A DNA stretch of 64,000 nt. It comes from Promerops cafer (taxonomy: Eukaryota > Chordata > Aves > Passeriformes > Nectariniidae). The translations under genes were made by a program, and so were the position numbers. The notes below the pieces were generated by a model. That model was not told the origin of the DNA. It saw nothing but the letters and a program-made list of their open reading frames with translations, and made no database searches. Of this stretch, positions 50,147 to 61,900 are shown in pieces. Position 1 is the first letter of the stretch. Every line of letters begins with the position of its first letter. The stretch covers positions 2,478,441 to 2,542,440 of the forward strand of contig VZSE01006608.1 of NCBI GenBank assembly GCA_013398275.1, written 5' to 3'.

Positions 50147-50534
50147 ATGGTGGGGTGAATTAATGAGTCAATATTTATGTATTACATAAACTTCTGAGGG
50201 CTTAATGTACATAAGCTAAAAATGAGACTCATTGGTGGTTAGACTATGAGGTTGAAGAGAAGACATCCTAATCTCTTAGATATACAGTATGAGAAATACT
50301 GTATTAAATATTATATTAATATAATATATTAATATAATATTTATTATATTAATATATTATATTAATATAATATTTAATATTGTATTTCTCATACTGTATA
50401 TCTAAGAGATTAGGATGTCTTCTCTTCAACCTCATAGTCTAACCACCAATGAGTCTCATTTTTAGCTTATGTACATTAAGCCCTCAGAAGTTTATGTAAT
50501 ACATAAATATTGACTCATTAATTCACCCCACCAT
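50147..50534. repeat. Nearly perfect 388-bp palindrome (two 194-bp arms, no spacer)
   Basis: The left arm starts ATGGTGGGGTGAATTAATG, and the right arm ends with its reverse complement at 50534. By eye, the outer 145 or so bases of each arm match perfectly. The inner AT-rich part has two adjacent mismatches (TG versus AA within the GAAATAC...TATTAAAT segment) and a mismatch at the centre (50340/50341). An N follows immediately at 50535. It could form a long hairpin or cruciform. It may be a real inverted duplication, a fold-back element or an assembly artefact. Confidence 0.93.
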
Positions 50535-50535
50535 N
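50535..50535. other. Ambiguous base (N) abutting the palindrome
   Basis: A single N lies directly after the last base of the right arm, which suggests a sequence join or an unresolved position. Confidence 0.9.
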
Positions 50536-52628
50536 TTTAATTAAAATTAAATAAAATAAATTTTAAAAGAAAGGTTTTTATGAGCACTTAGTGAAGATTT
50601 GAGAATGTGAAAATGCAGGAAATAAAAAACAATGAGTACTTTTAACTGTGCTACTGTCCCGAAGGCATCTGTTTGAAAATCAGTCACTTTACATTACATT
50701 TCACATATATGGCTTCCCACAAGGCGCTTCTCTGCTGGTTTATTTGTGAAAACCACGATTTCCTCATTTTATTTCAATTCTTTTTTTTGTCTCTGCTTAA
50801 AATCTTATGCATAGTCTGGGAAACTTATTGTTAAGTACTGTTCTGTTTGATTTGGGTTTTTCCTGTTCGATTTATTGTAGTCGGTAGTGATTTCAAGAGT
50901 TCCTAGTATTGGTACAAAATAGAGAAAAACCTGATGGAAAAGTTACAGTAGAGTAGGACCGGGTATGAAACTCAGTATTCTTCTGGGCACTTTGGTAAAT
51001 ATTTTCCTTTGTTTCATTAATAATAGTTCATACACCTACACATTTCACCTTGAATTTCTGGTTTGGATAAGTTCAAGGCTATTTATAAAATTCAGAAAAA
51101 TTTGCTGATCCAAAATGCAGCAACATCCAACAGGATAATTTCCAAATCTGCAAGTTTTTTAATCTGTTTATTTCTTTTGTGGCAATCAAATAAAATAAAT
51201 GAGTGTAAGTGGAGAGAAGTCAAAGAGGAGAAGAGTGGATGGACAGTCTTTTGCAATTCCTTGTTATGGGGTCTCATATTACTATCTTAAGGTTTTCTAG
51301 CTCTTGGAAAGATCTTTGGTGAATATGTAGAGTTCTTACACCAATTTAAGAGATCATTCAGTGTGTTTTAACATAAAAAAATTTTCAGCATATTTGTTGA
51401 TTATGATAATAATATTGTCTTCCTAAACCAAATAAATAAAAATCCAAGAGAAAATTAAATACCAGTAGAGGCAGTTGTTTGGTGACAACATGACTTTATA
51501 TCTTTTTTTTGTTGTTAATTACTGAGGAGGGTCCTTAGGTTTGATTTTTTCCTTTTTAGACAGTTCTTACTACTCCTCGTGATAAGAAGTTGCAACTGGT
51601 TGCAACTTGAGTAATTTTTTTGCCATTTTTATATTTCTATTCTGTAAAAATATAATAAAGGAGGATTTCAGTTTGTCAAAAGAACTTGTATGAAGATCTT
51701 TTCCTGAAAGTTGATATAGCTAGTGCTTAAAAAAAACTACCAAAAATATGCAAATAACTGGAACTGATAAGATTTCCTTAGAAGATATTTTGATCTCCTA
51801 AATCAGAAAACAGGAAAACATAAAATTATTCAGTATTATTTAAACACTGATGAGATACTTGTCAGTATGAACTACTGCTCCGCTTCTTGTCACATAACAA
51901 ACGTATCTTCAGTCTGCCTGATCAAATAAGTGCCATTTTATCTAGCCTTTCTATGAAAATTGATTCTCCAAGTGCCAGGTGTGTAGGAAGCTACACAGCT
52001 GTTGATCCAAATAAATGAATTAAGATTCAGTAATCATATGCCAGCCAGCATGCAGCTGAGTCTGCAGGAACAGAACGTTGTGTACAAGGCTCTGTATGAG
52101 AAGCGTGATACAGACACAGAGAGTGAGCCATCCGGTGTGGCTGGAAAGGAAGCAGATAAGATGACTTTAACTCTCCACTCACTCAGTCCTGCGTGATGTC
52201 TGTTCCCTGTTCCTTGGGCAGAGCTGTGCAATCTCCACTGCTGGGCTACAGTTGCCCTCGGCTCTGTCAGCCACATCCTATTAAAATGGCTTTAAGAGTA
52301 TCCAGTTCCCAAATCTTTAAGTCTTTGATTTCTGGGATATGAGAGAAATATGAAAGTTGAAAATTCAGTTCTTGGTTGCCTGTGCTTTGTTTAGTTACAT
52401 CACAATTCTCAAACAACGGATACTGACTTTAGGGTTCAGTGACCTTTATAATTTATCCATGGAATAGTTACATGACTCAAAAAGGTCTATTAAAGAAAAA
52501 GGATTAAGACTGAAAAACGGGAAACTTGCTGGTTTTCTTTTCTTACCAGTCTTTATAGTCATTAGAGTAGTTCCTGTCCTTGGTTGATTGCCTTCTTGCA
52601 TCAGCCTGGTCCTCTTCCTGTAAGATGC

Positions 52629-53740
52629 TGTGGTTGGTTGCCTTTGGCTAGCTACCAGGTGCTTACCAAGGTGCTCTATCACTTCCCCTCCTCAGCAGAA
52701 AAGGGAGGGAAATTACAGTGGAAAGCTCATGGATTGAGGTAAGGACAGGGAGATCACTTGCCAAATACCATTGAGCAAAACAGGCTCGATAGGGAAATTA
52801 AATTAATATATTGCCAGTTAATAAGATGGTAGGATAATGCAAAATAAGAAGAAAATGAAAAAGATCTTCACCCCACCCTTCCCTTCTTCCCAGGTTCAGC
52901 TTCACTTCCAATTCTTCTACCTCTTCCCACTCAAGTGGCACAGGGGGATTGGGAGTGGGGTTTGCAGTCAGTTCATAATGCTTTGTCTCTGCTGCTCCTT
53001 CCTCCTCACACCGCTCCAGCCTGGGGATCCTCCCAAGGGAGACAGTCCTTCATGAACTTCCTCACACGAGACCTTCCCCCAGGCTGCAGTTCTTCAACAG
53101 CTGTTCCAGCCTGGATCCTTCCCACAAGGTAGAGTCTTAGAGGAACAGCCTGCTCCGGTGTGTGTCCTTCATGGGGTCACAGGTCCTACCAGAAAACCTG
53201 CGCTGTGTGGGCTCTTCACCACAAGCTGCAGTTCCCACTAGGAGCCTTCTCTAGTGTGGCACACTGTGGCCCTCATCTTCATTCAGGGCATGTCCACCTG
53301 CTGTGGCAGGAGGCCCTCCACAGGCTGCAGTATGGATAGCTGCTCTGGCTTGGTCCTTCATGGGCTGCAGGGGAACAACCTGCTTCACCATGGGCTTCAC
53401 CATGGCCTGCAGGGAAATCTCTGCCCTGGTTCTGGAACATCTCTCCCTCCTTCAATACTGGCCTTGGAGTCTATAGGGTTATATCACTTATATTTTCCCA
53501 CTGCTCTTTTACAGCTGCTGTGCAGCATTTTTTACCCTTTCCTAAATCTGTTGTCACAGAGATGCCACCAGCACAGTCAGTGATCTCAGCTTTGGCCCAC
53601 ACCAAGTCCATCTTGGGGCCAGCTTGAACTCCCGTCCCTCTCTGACATGGGCAGAGCTTCCTTCTCACATAAGTCACCTCCGCAGTTGCGTCCCCCTCCC
53701 CGCCCAAACCTTGTCACAAAATCCAATAGAGGTGCACACA
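52629..53740 (-). mobile_element. Old avian endogenous-retrovirus LTR (about 1.1 kb)
   Basis: Read on the minus strand, the element starts TGTGTGCACC and ends AACCAACCACA. It resembles a long LTR that I recall as common in bird genomes: a GTGACAAGGTTTGG-type start, a block containing GTGACAACAGATTTAGGAAAG, an array of degenerate repeats built on CTGCAGCCCATG and GGAGCAG motifs, an A/T-rich segment (about 52790-52815) where the polyadenylation signal should be, and a CACCTGGTAGCTAGCC end. That poly(A) site is mutated. No target duplication is evident and no internal viral genes are present, so this is an old solo LTR, probably of ERVL type. A 78-codon open frame at 53471-53707 lies inside it and is not a gene. 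Confidence 0.7.
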
Positions 53741-54675
53741 AACCCTGAGAACTGATAGGACTACTTGAATGTTTAAAGTTTGGCCCTAGTTTGAACCCTG
53801 GTTTTATGTGTTCAGTACCACAGTTCTCAATCTTTTGCAGGCTCGAGCCTCTTAATAAAATGATGTTTCTAGTTCTTGTCTCTCTAGTTCTTCTAGCATT
53901 CCATGGCAGATACCCTTTTACACTTCTTTCCCTTCAAAGGAACAGATTTATGAGGAAGAGGATTGTTACAGAAGCCGTGTCTTCCTCATAGCTCAGCACC
54001 ACTGGTGTGTGATCCTGTCCTCACACTGCCCTCTTGCAACAAGTGCTGCCATTGACTGTCATGCAGCAGGTATCCATTTTCCTTGTCTCAGTGTGCTTCC
54101 TCAGATCTCTTGAGGTTAGGTAAGACTGGAGTTCTCTGAGTGCAGTAATAGTTGACAGAAAAATGGAGAAATATTGAGCCAAAAAGTTGGTCATGTACCT
54201 AACCATAACCTGGTTTTGCACTAGATAACACCCAATAAACTCCCGTGGTATTAGTTATCTAAGCCAAAGAAATAAGGCTTTCAAGATGAAATATTCAGGA
54301 ATTTCTCAACATCAAACTTTGTTTCCCTCTCTGTCTCTCACAGGCTGCGGGGGGTTTTTTTTATGTTTAAGATACAACATAGTTTATTAGCCGGTGACTT
54401 TGTATGAAATGTAAATGATAAAAGGAGGTCGTTGGAACTTCTGATGAGTATAGATCTGAAGTATGTGTTTTAGCATATACAGGATAAGGGTTCTGGACTG
54501 TTAGTAGTTACTTCGGAGGTATAGATTCAGATTTTTGCAAGCCATGAGCAATTGTTTTAAAGTTATTTGTGAACACTTAAATATGAAAGAGCATTATGTA
54601 TTTTCTGGTTTCAACCATTGCTGGCTTTGAAATGAACTGAAGTGAACTTCTTGTTTGTGTTTTTTTTCCTTTCAG

Positions 54676-54747
54676 ATGGAGCAAACCTGTGATGATATAG
54701 ATGAAATGTTCAGCAATTTACTTGGGGAGATGGACATGCTGACTCAG
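54676..54747 (+). CDS. APBB1IP: APBB1IP first coding exon (talin-binding site 1)
   Basis: Exactly 24 codons, MEQTCDDIDEMFSNLLGEMD then MLTQ. The polypyrimidine acceptor TTTCCTTTCAG ends at 54675, so the ATG is the first triplet of the exon. The donor CAG|GTAAAT follows 54747 in phase 0. The segment is the amphipathic helix that in RIAM binds talin. It differs from mammalian RIAM mainly at residues 2-5, before the conserved DIDxMFS core. Confidence 0.95.
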
Positions 54748-57700
54748 GTAAATAATTATTTTTTTCCATCAGGATTAGAAAAATAGCTATTATGTGTTAG
54801 AGAAATGAGGGAACATCTCTTCATTTTTCATGCACTTCCACTCTGAATAAATACAGTTACATTATTGTCGTAAACCTTCAGCTAAATTTCTCTGCTTGAC
54901 AGTTAAAACAAAGAATAAGGTAGTATCAGGCCCAAAGAATAAGGTAATATCAGTACAGGGTAAGTTGTTAAAGACACCTAACTGCTTGTGAAAGACATTT
55001 TCTGAAAAAAACCCCAGCCCAGCAATTTAAATTCCTCTGGACTTGGTCCAAAGAAATTAAAGGATTCTGTGAAAACAGGAAGAGTTTGAGTCTAAATTTT
55101 CAGGTATGAATGCTTAGCATACATGGGTAAATGGGATGTCTCCTGAGTGTAAAATGTGAACTTTGGAAATGAAGCAACATTTAGAATATGTTTTCAAGAA
55201 TTCTTTATATATGGCAAAATATTAAGCTGCAGTGACAGTGGCATTCAAGAATTCATGGAGGTATTATTCCCAATGCAGAATACACTCTTGAGAGCATAAA
55301 ACAGCACGAGCCTTTTTCTAAAGCTCTAATCATTAAACACTTCTGGCAAAAGCTGATGAAAGGAGAATTTTTATTTCTAGAAAAAAATCTACAAAGGGAA
55401 TACATTTTTTGTATTTTAATAAATGCATGATTGAAAACACCTAAGTTGTCATCTTGGATGTGTGAGTTTGGTTACAGCCTCTGTTTTGATGGGGGAGTCG
55501 TTCTTCTTGGTGAATCCCAGTGCTTCACGAATTAAGTATCAGTAATTCTGAGGCACAGAATAGAAATTGTGTTTAAACTGGGTGAAAGCCAAGATTTCAC
55601 ATGGTGTTGTTAGCTGTCAAATCACAATACCTTGTCCCTTGGTAGCCTTTCTGCTCTTCAGAGCTTTTTGTAAATGTGCATTTTTATTTTATATATATAT
55701 ATATATATGGAGAGATTTATGGTAATCTCATTTCACTATTATGCCTTCAAAAGAACAAAAGACTGCTTGTGATAAATTTTACCTCCTCAGACTGGACACA
55801 GCAGTGTTACAAGTGCGGTTGGTGCAAAGAGCGTATGAGAGTGAGTCTCTAGTCTCTGCTCCCCGGTGCAGTACTGGGTGGGACAGAGTGTTCCTGAGAT
55901 TGGGACAGGCTTCTCCTCCTTTCTAAAGTTCTGGCATCACATCTCACATCAGCATTGTACGGGAGAAGGAGGCAGGGGTGTCTGAAAGCCTGAAGACTTT
56001 CAGTTAATTGAACTGGATCCGTTAATTCCGTCAGACTCTTAACTTTCAAAACAAGACTGTAGGTAGTTTTTCCCACTTTTTCACCAGTCTGTCTGTTCTT
56101 AAAGTAAGTGTAAATGATAGAAGCACACGGAGATACGTCTACATGGCATAACAGGGCTGAAAAAGAAATGCAAATTCAGAATTGGCCTTTTCTGCCGCAA
56201 ACTAGGAATTCTCTATTTACACAGATTTGCAGTTTACACTGCAGTGGCTTGGGGTTTTGCTTGTAGCGTTTGGGTTTGGTTTTTTTCAAGGAATAGGAGA
56301 AAGCAACAGCTAGGTTTCATTTATATTGGTAAATAAAGCACACTGGAAAGAAAGTGGCATTGCAGCTCAAATGCGTACAGAGCTAAACTCTTTCCACAAC
56401 CCCCTTCAAAAAACCCAAGAAAGCTGAAAATCAGTCTGGCTTTGCCCACTGTCTTGATTAGAAACAGTCCAATTCTCTGCTGTTCCCCACACCAAGCCCA
56501 GGTGTTGCCTGACAGGAGTTGCTGCCATCAACATTGCATTGAGAAGCATGCAAAACCCTTGCCATGATTGTGAGTGCTTGAACCCTTGTCCTGGCCCTAG
56601 TTAGTCTACCAGTCCAACATAATCTCAGAAACCAGTGTGTGCCATTCTGTTCTTGAAGAAGAATTTATTTCATTAGATAAATTCACGTAATTGATTTTCA
56701 AACGTTAATGTATGTAATAGTAATTATATCATCAGATACTTGTTTTTCTTCTACCTTAACAGAGTTTAGGAGTGGAGACTGTACCACCTCCATGCCCCAA
56801 AGTGTCCAACAATGAATTTAGCTTTACAGTTGGTTTTAAAGATTTAAATGGTAAGTAGCTGAATGGACTCTTTCATGCCTTTTATGCTTGCTTAAGATAC
56901 CTCACAGCACCAAATGAGAAGAAAATCTTTACAAACCCTTGATCAAAAACCCCAAACCAAACAAAAGAACCCTGTTTTGCAGAGGGGGAGGTATATTTTT
57001 GTGTCTCAATTTAGGAAACTTCAAAGGGAACAATTTTTTGGGGCATTACTCAGTTTAAATAGAAGTTAGATTTCTAAAAATGTCTGAGCGTAGAGGAAAA
57101 CAAAATTGAGAAGTCTCCCAAATAACTTTTTGAAATTTAACCTTTTTAATGTAAAGATTTAACTTGGTAAAGGACAAAGTTCCTCAGTGTGATGTCAGAG
57201 CTGCGTAAGCATTTCTGTCCAGTGGAAGTTTCAGCTTCAGCTGCTTCCACTTTTCAGTGCTTATTCTCATTTTGGTTTGCACTGTCAATTTTGCATGTAC
57301 AGCTGCTCGCTGAGGCTGTATGGCAAACCAAATGAGGGGATTTATCTGAGTTTGAAGTAGGAACACTTCCTTCAATTTTGTTTGTGATTGGGTTTTGGTT
57401 TTTTGGGGGGTTTTTTTGACTGAGGGCTAGTTGTTTGCATTAACCTGAGTTAGTGTAAACCTCTATTTTTGTCCCTGGATCAGTTCTCTGTTGGGCTTCC
57501 TAAAAACTCTCAGTAAAGTGGGTAGAGCTATGTTAATAGAGAGGATCATAAGCCAACTTTCCCACTGTAAAAAAAAACTTATTAAATAACAGGGAGAGCA
57601 GAGTAAACTGAGATGGCCTAGTGACATGTTCACACTTAGTCTCATGAATGACTATTCTTTATTGGACTATATTAGCATTTTTGAGTATCTAATTCAGTGC

Positions 57701-58940
57701 TCTCCATCCCTCTCAAAATCTCACTTAAAGGTTTTCCCAGTTTTTTATTTATTTATTTCTTAACTGGACTCTTTAAAGAGATTTAAACCACTGACTGTTC
57801 AATCTTAAAGAACCCTTCTTTTCTAGAAAGCTAAACCATTCTACAGGGTTTTGCTCCACAGAATCTCTTTACAACGTGGCGAGTTCAAACAACCACAAAT
57901 TACATGTGAAGTTCTGGTATAGGATTTTATGTTATACTCTGTCAGAGTAGAAAACAGAAAGAAAAAGTTACAATGTTTTATCTGGTTTATAAGACACTTT
58001 TAAAAGAGACGTTTTTGTTTGTTCCTTGCTTAAAGGAGCCTTAAAAGTGTGTGTTATGTACCACCCATGTGGTATGTCACAGATCACACAATTACTGCTG
58101 TGCTACAGATGATACCATGCAGTTTCTTGTGTCTTAATATTCTTTGATTCTGCTTCATTTTTATTTTAGAGTTGTAGAATAGTAATAATATATGGAGATA
58201 TTCTTTATCTAGGCCTCAGTTACATGGTTTGTTGTGTGCTGTTCCAGAACTTGCTAAGCATTTATGTATGCGCTTACAGCCTAATGGGAGCTCCTGGAAT
58301 TTCTTACATTCATATCACTAAGCATGTACCCAGTAACCTTGGTGGATCAGGGCCATGTTTTGTAACATCATAAGGGCCTGAGACTGCATCACTGGAACTG
58401 AAGCTTCCTGTCCTGTTTAGTTTGTATTCATGGAGTACAATGAGTTAGAGTACTCCTTGTACTCTGAACTTCAGTATGACCAGATTAATGACTGTTCTGA
58501 AAGCACATTTGTTTCTTGAACCCATGTAAAATGTTGTTTCCTTTCCCATAACCCTGTAACCATGCCTTCTGCAATTTAATCTCTGCTGACCTGGAAACAG
58601 TCCTTTGCATTGCATTCACCCTCCAACACATTTTGTGGTTTTCTTTACAGAATCGCTAAATGCCCTTGAGGACAAAGACCTGGATGCTTTAATGGCTGAT
58701 CTTGTAGCAGACCTTAATGATGTTGAACAGAAAACTTTACAAGCCCAGAAAACTTCTTGCAACCAGCAAAGTACAGTCACTGAGCCTTCAACAGGCTTGA
58801 ATAGTGACATTTATTCTAAAGTAAGTCCCTATGTTACCATTACTGGACAGTTTGGGGATGATTTGCCCCCTCCACCTCCAGAGCCTGAACCAGAACTTCC
58901 ACCACCACCGCCACCACCTCCTCCTGAGCCACTTACTCAG
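54676..58940 (+). CDS. APBB1IP: APBB1IP (RIAM), 5' coding part, partial at the right edge
   Basis: Three exons (54676-54747, 56763-56850, 58651-58940) join in phase into about 150 codons that match the N-terminus of APBB1IP/RIAM, the MRL-family adaptor. RIAM binds Rap1-GTP, recruits talin to integrins at the plasma membrane, and binds Ena/VASP proteins and profilin through proline-rich segments. Visible here are talin-binding site 1 (DIDEMFSNLLGEMDMLTQ), the FTVGFKDLN linker, talin-binding site 2 (ESLNALEDKDLDALMADLVA) and the first poly-Pro block. The Ras-association and PH domains, encoded farther downstream, are not in this window. The start codon is the first residue of the first coding exon. 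Expression in blood cells is known for mammals and is not shown by this sequence. Confidence 0.93.
54748..56762 (+). other. APBB1IP: APBB1IP intron between first and second coding exons
   Basis: GTAAAT to CAG, 2.0 kb. It holds an (AT)n microsatellite at about 55690-55708 and nothing else recognised. Confidence 0.85.
55690..55708. repeat. (AT)n microsatellite
   Basis: About nine uninterrupted AT dinucleotides within an APBB1IP intron. Confidence 0.85.
56763..56850 (+). CDS. APBB1IP: APBB1IP second coding exon
   Basis: An 88-base exon: 29 codons (SLGVETVPPPCPKV, then SNNEFSFTVGFKDLN) plus one base, leaving in phase 1. The acceptor is CTTAACAG and the donor is ATG|GTAAGT. It completes talin-binding site 1 (TQSLGV) and carries the conserved VGFKDLN linker to the second site. 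Confidence 0.95.
56851..58650 (+). other. APBB1IP: APBB1IP intron between second and third coding exons
   Basis: GTAAGT to ACAG, 1.8 kb, AT-rich. No repeat family or alternative exon was recognised. Confidence 0.85.
58651..58940 (+). CDS. APBB1IP: APBB1IP third coding exon (talin-binding site 2 and first poly-Pro block)
   Basis: A 290-base exon between TTCTTTACAG and CAG|GTAAGT. Two bases complete Glu, and 96 codons follow in phase 0. The N-terminal part (SLNALEDKDLDALMADLV) is the second talin-binding helix. A less conserved Ser/Thr/Gln-rich linker follows, then GDDLPPPPPEPEPELP and a run of nine prolines before EPLTQ. Such acidic-proline segments are Ena/VASP- and profilin-binding in MRL proteins. 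The next exon, expected to begin with an acidic helix leading to the RA domain, was not found before the window ends. Confidence 0.96.
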
Positions 58941-61900
58941 GTAAGTCTGGGTGGAACCTTATTCTAAGCATTCAGTAGTTCTTTTCATTTTGCAAGTGGT
59001 ATTTGGCACTGGAACACCACTGGATGTCCCAGGTAGATACATCTTGGGAGGGTTCTGCAATGACGAAATGTGCATGAACTCTGGAGTGAAATTTCTACTG
59101 TTGTGGCCTCAGCAGTTTCTGCCCATTCTGTGACCTATTGCCCACTCCTTCATCTTTCTAATAACCATTTTGATAGCCCAATACAGGCATAATCATTGCA
59201 GATGATTTATTGTAACAAAAAATTTATCACTGAATTTTTTTAAGAAGCACTGATCAGTTAGTATCTTCTTATTGAGGGCTTGGTTTTGGCATCAGCGCAA
59301 AGCATGGCCAGTGATCTCCACTTTGTGAGGATGTCACTATGTGTGTTCATTGCAGTCTGCTGTTTGTACTGATGGGAAAATTCTGTGGATGTTTCCCAGC
59401 TCCATCCCTGGCCTAAGTGATTTCTTGCAATAAGAAAAGCTGTTGATTTGTGGAAGACTCAACATTTGCTAGGTGACCAGGTCCAGGGACAAGCACGAGG
59501 AGTACCTCTCCTGGTCCTAACATGGAATTACTGCTCTTCTTGGTCTTGGCCTTGAAAGGAAGTAATGAAGCAATAGGGGACAAATGCTGTTAGGAGGTAC
59601 AAAGTTATCAGTAGGTAACTATTTATAACCATTTATAAACAACTGGCTTACATGTACCTAAAATTTCAGACTTATCACAACCTCCTCCATGTTTATGTTT
59701 CTTGGAGAGCTGTATCAACAACTGAAATAAAATGTGGTATTTGTAGTATTTTTTGACATGAGGTTGCGGAGCGGTAGATAATGTGAGAATTCTCCCCTGC
59801 ACAGCCCTGTGAGGAGAAGAGAAGGCATTAAAAGAATGATGCAGCCCCCCCAAAAAATGAACCTGAAATCATGAAATACACAAATATATCTCTTTCAATA
59901 TTCATTTTCACAGTAACTATGACTGAGAGAAGATGTTTACATTTAGGGAATGGAAATATTTTAGGGAACATGAAAAGTGTCAGTCAGTTTTGCTTAAAAC
60001 CATGGTCAGTTCATTGCTGTTTAAAAGCCCACATGAAGTGAATATGAATCACCTCAGCATCACTGCTGCCCCTGTGTTTGGAATCGTACAGCAGACATAT
60101 TCAGCAAAAGGAACAGAAAATTGGATATGTCTGATGACATAAAAAGTGATTCACTGCATAAAGCTTCATTTGATGCATAGGACCTTTCAATGCTGTTTGA
60201 AGAATGAAACTCATAAACATATGGGAGAAGCTTTGCCATTTTTCTGCATCTCAAAGATAATAGTTAACTTCCTGTCTTAAAGGAATATCAACATTTGCAA
60301 AATACCAGCTAAACAGTTTCAAAATCTGAAGTATTTTATTTAACTAGTGTGACTTATCAAAGAGATGCTATCGAGATGAGTTCTACCCATTTCCTTCAAA
60401 CATTTCCCCATCTTGTTTCAGACTCCTGATCTTTAAGGAAGTACTAAGCTTCTAAGTAGTCTGGTTTGTCAGCTGACAAGTAAGGTCTGGAAGGGTAGCT
60501 GGTTAGGTGGGCTAAGACTGGCCAGACTCAAGGGCTAGTAAGCCAATGGTTTGCTGGCTGGTAGCATGTGGGATCAGCACTGGGGTTTGTATTGTTTAAC
60601 ATTTTCATCTGTGACCTGAGTGATGACAAAACCTACCTGCAGATGTGCTGAAGATGCTTTTAATTAAGGGCACTGACTGTCAAGGTCACTGGCTAACCTT
60701 CAACGCAAGGGGACTTAAAACATGGGGACTAGGCCAGCAAAACTCTCAGAAACCCAGCAAGGTACAAGGTCCTGCACCTGGGGTGTAATAACCATTTGTA
60801 CAGTTTGGGATCGGACAGGCTGAGCAGCAGCCCTGCTGAAAAGGAGATCCTGCTGGATACCACAGTGAATAAAAACCATGAGTGAAAGATCATCTCAGTA
60901 GAGGAAACTGGCGTCTGTTGGGAGGAGTATGGCCAGCAGACTAAGTTATTGTTCCTTTCTCTTGGCACTGGTGGTCCCCCTGCTAGAATACTGCACTCCA
61001 TTCTAGATGTGGAGATACTGGAGAGTGTCCAGCAGAGAGCTGATGGAATGGCCAGAGGCATGCAGTGATCAGGCGCCAGCCAGCAAGGACAGGCTGAGGG
61101 AGCTGTGCTTGTTTAGTCTGACAGAGGAGGCTGGGGAGTGATCTAGTAACAGCCTAAAAATATCTGAAGGATAGATGCAAAGCTGGTGGAGCCAAATTCT
61201 TCCATGGTAGTGTTAGGTCACTAACGTGGAAGGGTCAACAGCTACATGTTGTAGCTTTGTAGTTTCAGACAGGACATTAGGAAAATGTTTTCCACTTCGA
61301 TGGTGGTATAGCACTGGAACAGGTGAGCAAGAGAGATTCCAGATTCCCTTTATTTGAAGGTTTTCCAAACTTTGCTAGGCAAAATCATTACTTACCTGAT
61401 CTAATGTTGGTGACCGTCCTGCTTTGGGCAGGAGCCTGACTATGGACCCTCAGGCCTCTCTTCCAGGCAGCATTTTTATGATGCTGGGATCTAAAGCTCA
61501 CTGAAATCAACCATGCTGAAGTTCTTTCCACTGAGCGTTGTACTGAGCTAATTCTTTATTAGCTGACATCGTGCATTACCTGAGGGTCAAACAAGATTTT
61601 AGAGTGGGAAGAGTATATACTTACTAAACACAACTGGAATTCTATATGAAAAAAATGTAGCCAAAAGTCACTTCTCCCTCAGTTGAACTGTTCCTCTGAG
61701 ACTGATGTCTAATGATATTCCCCGGTCGCTTTCTAGATTCAGGGAGTGTCAGAGAAGGATAGGAACAGGTTGTAGAAGCATTTCTAAGGAATATAGCGAC
61801 AATACTTTATTTCCTCATTAAGGCATTGGTTCGGCTTTTTCCTGCAGCCTTTGCCTCCTTTTATGATACAGGTTGTATTCAAATACTAATGGCATACTCG

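Larger units (their letters stand above)
40232..54675 (+). other. APBB1IP: APBB1IP intron 1 (about 14.4 kb)
   Basis: Runs from GTAAAG in the CpG island to the TTTCCTTTCAG acceptor before the start codon. Contents are a 22-bp tandem duplication (46746), a GTTT microsatellite (49927), the 388-bp palindrome (50147) and an old LTR (52629-53740). No alternative exon was supported. Confidence 0.55.

Noticed and set aside
50147..50534. Palindrome as a fold-back DNA transposon
   Set aside because: No target duplication can be identified because the right border is an N, and no second copy is in the window, so this remains one of several options and is not annotated as a transposon.
53471..53707. 78-codon minus-strand open frame
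   Set aside because: It lies inside the old LTR and represents non-coding LTR sequence.
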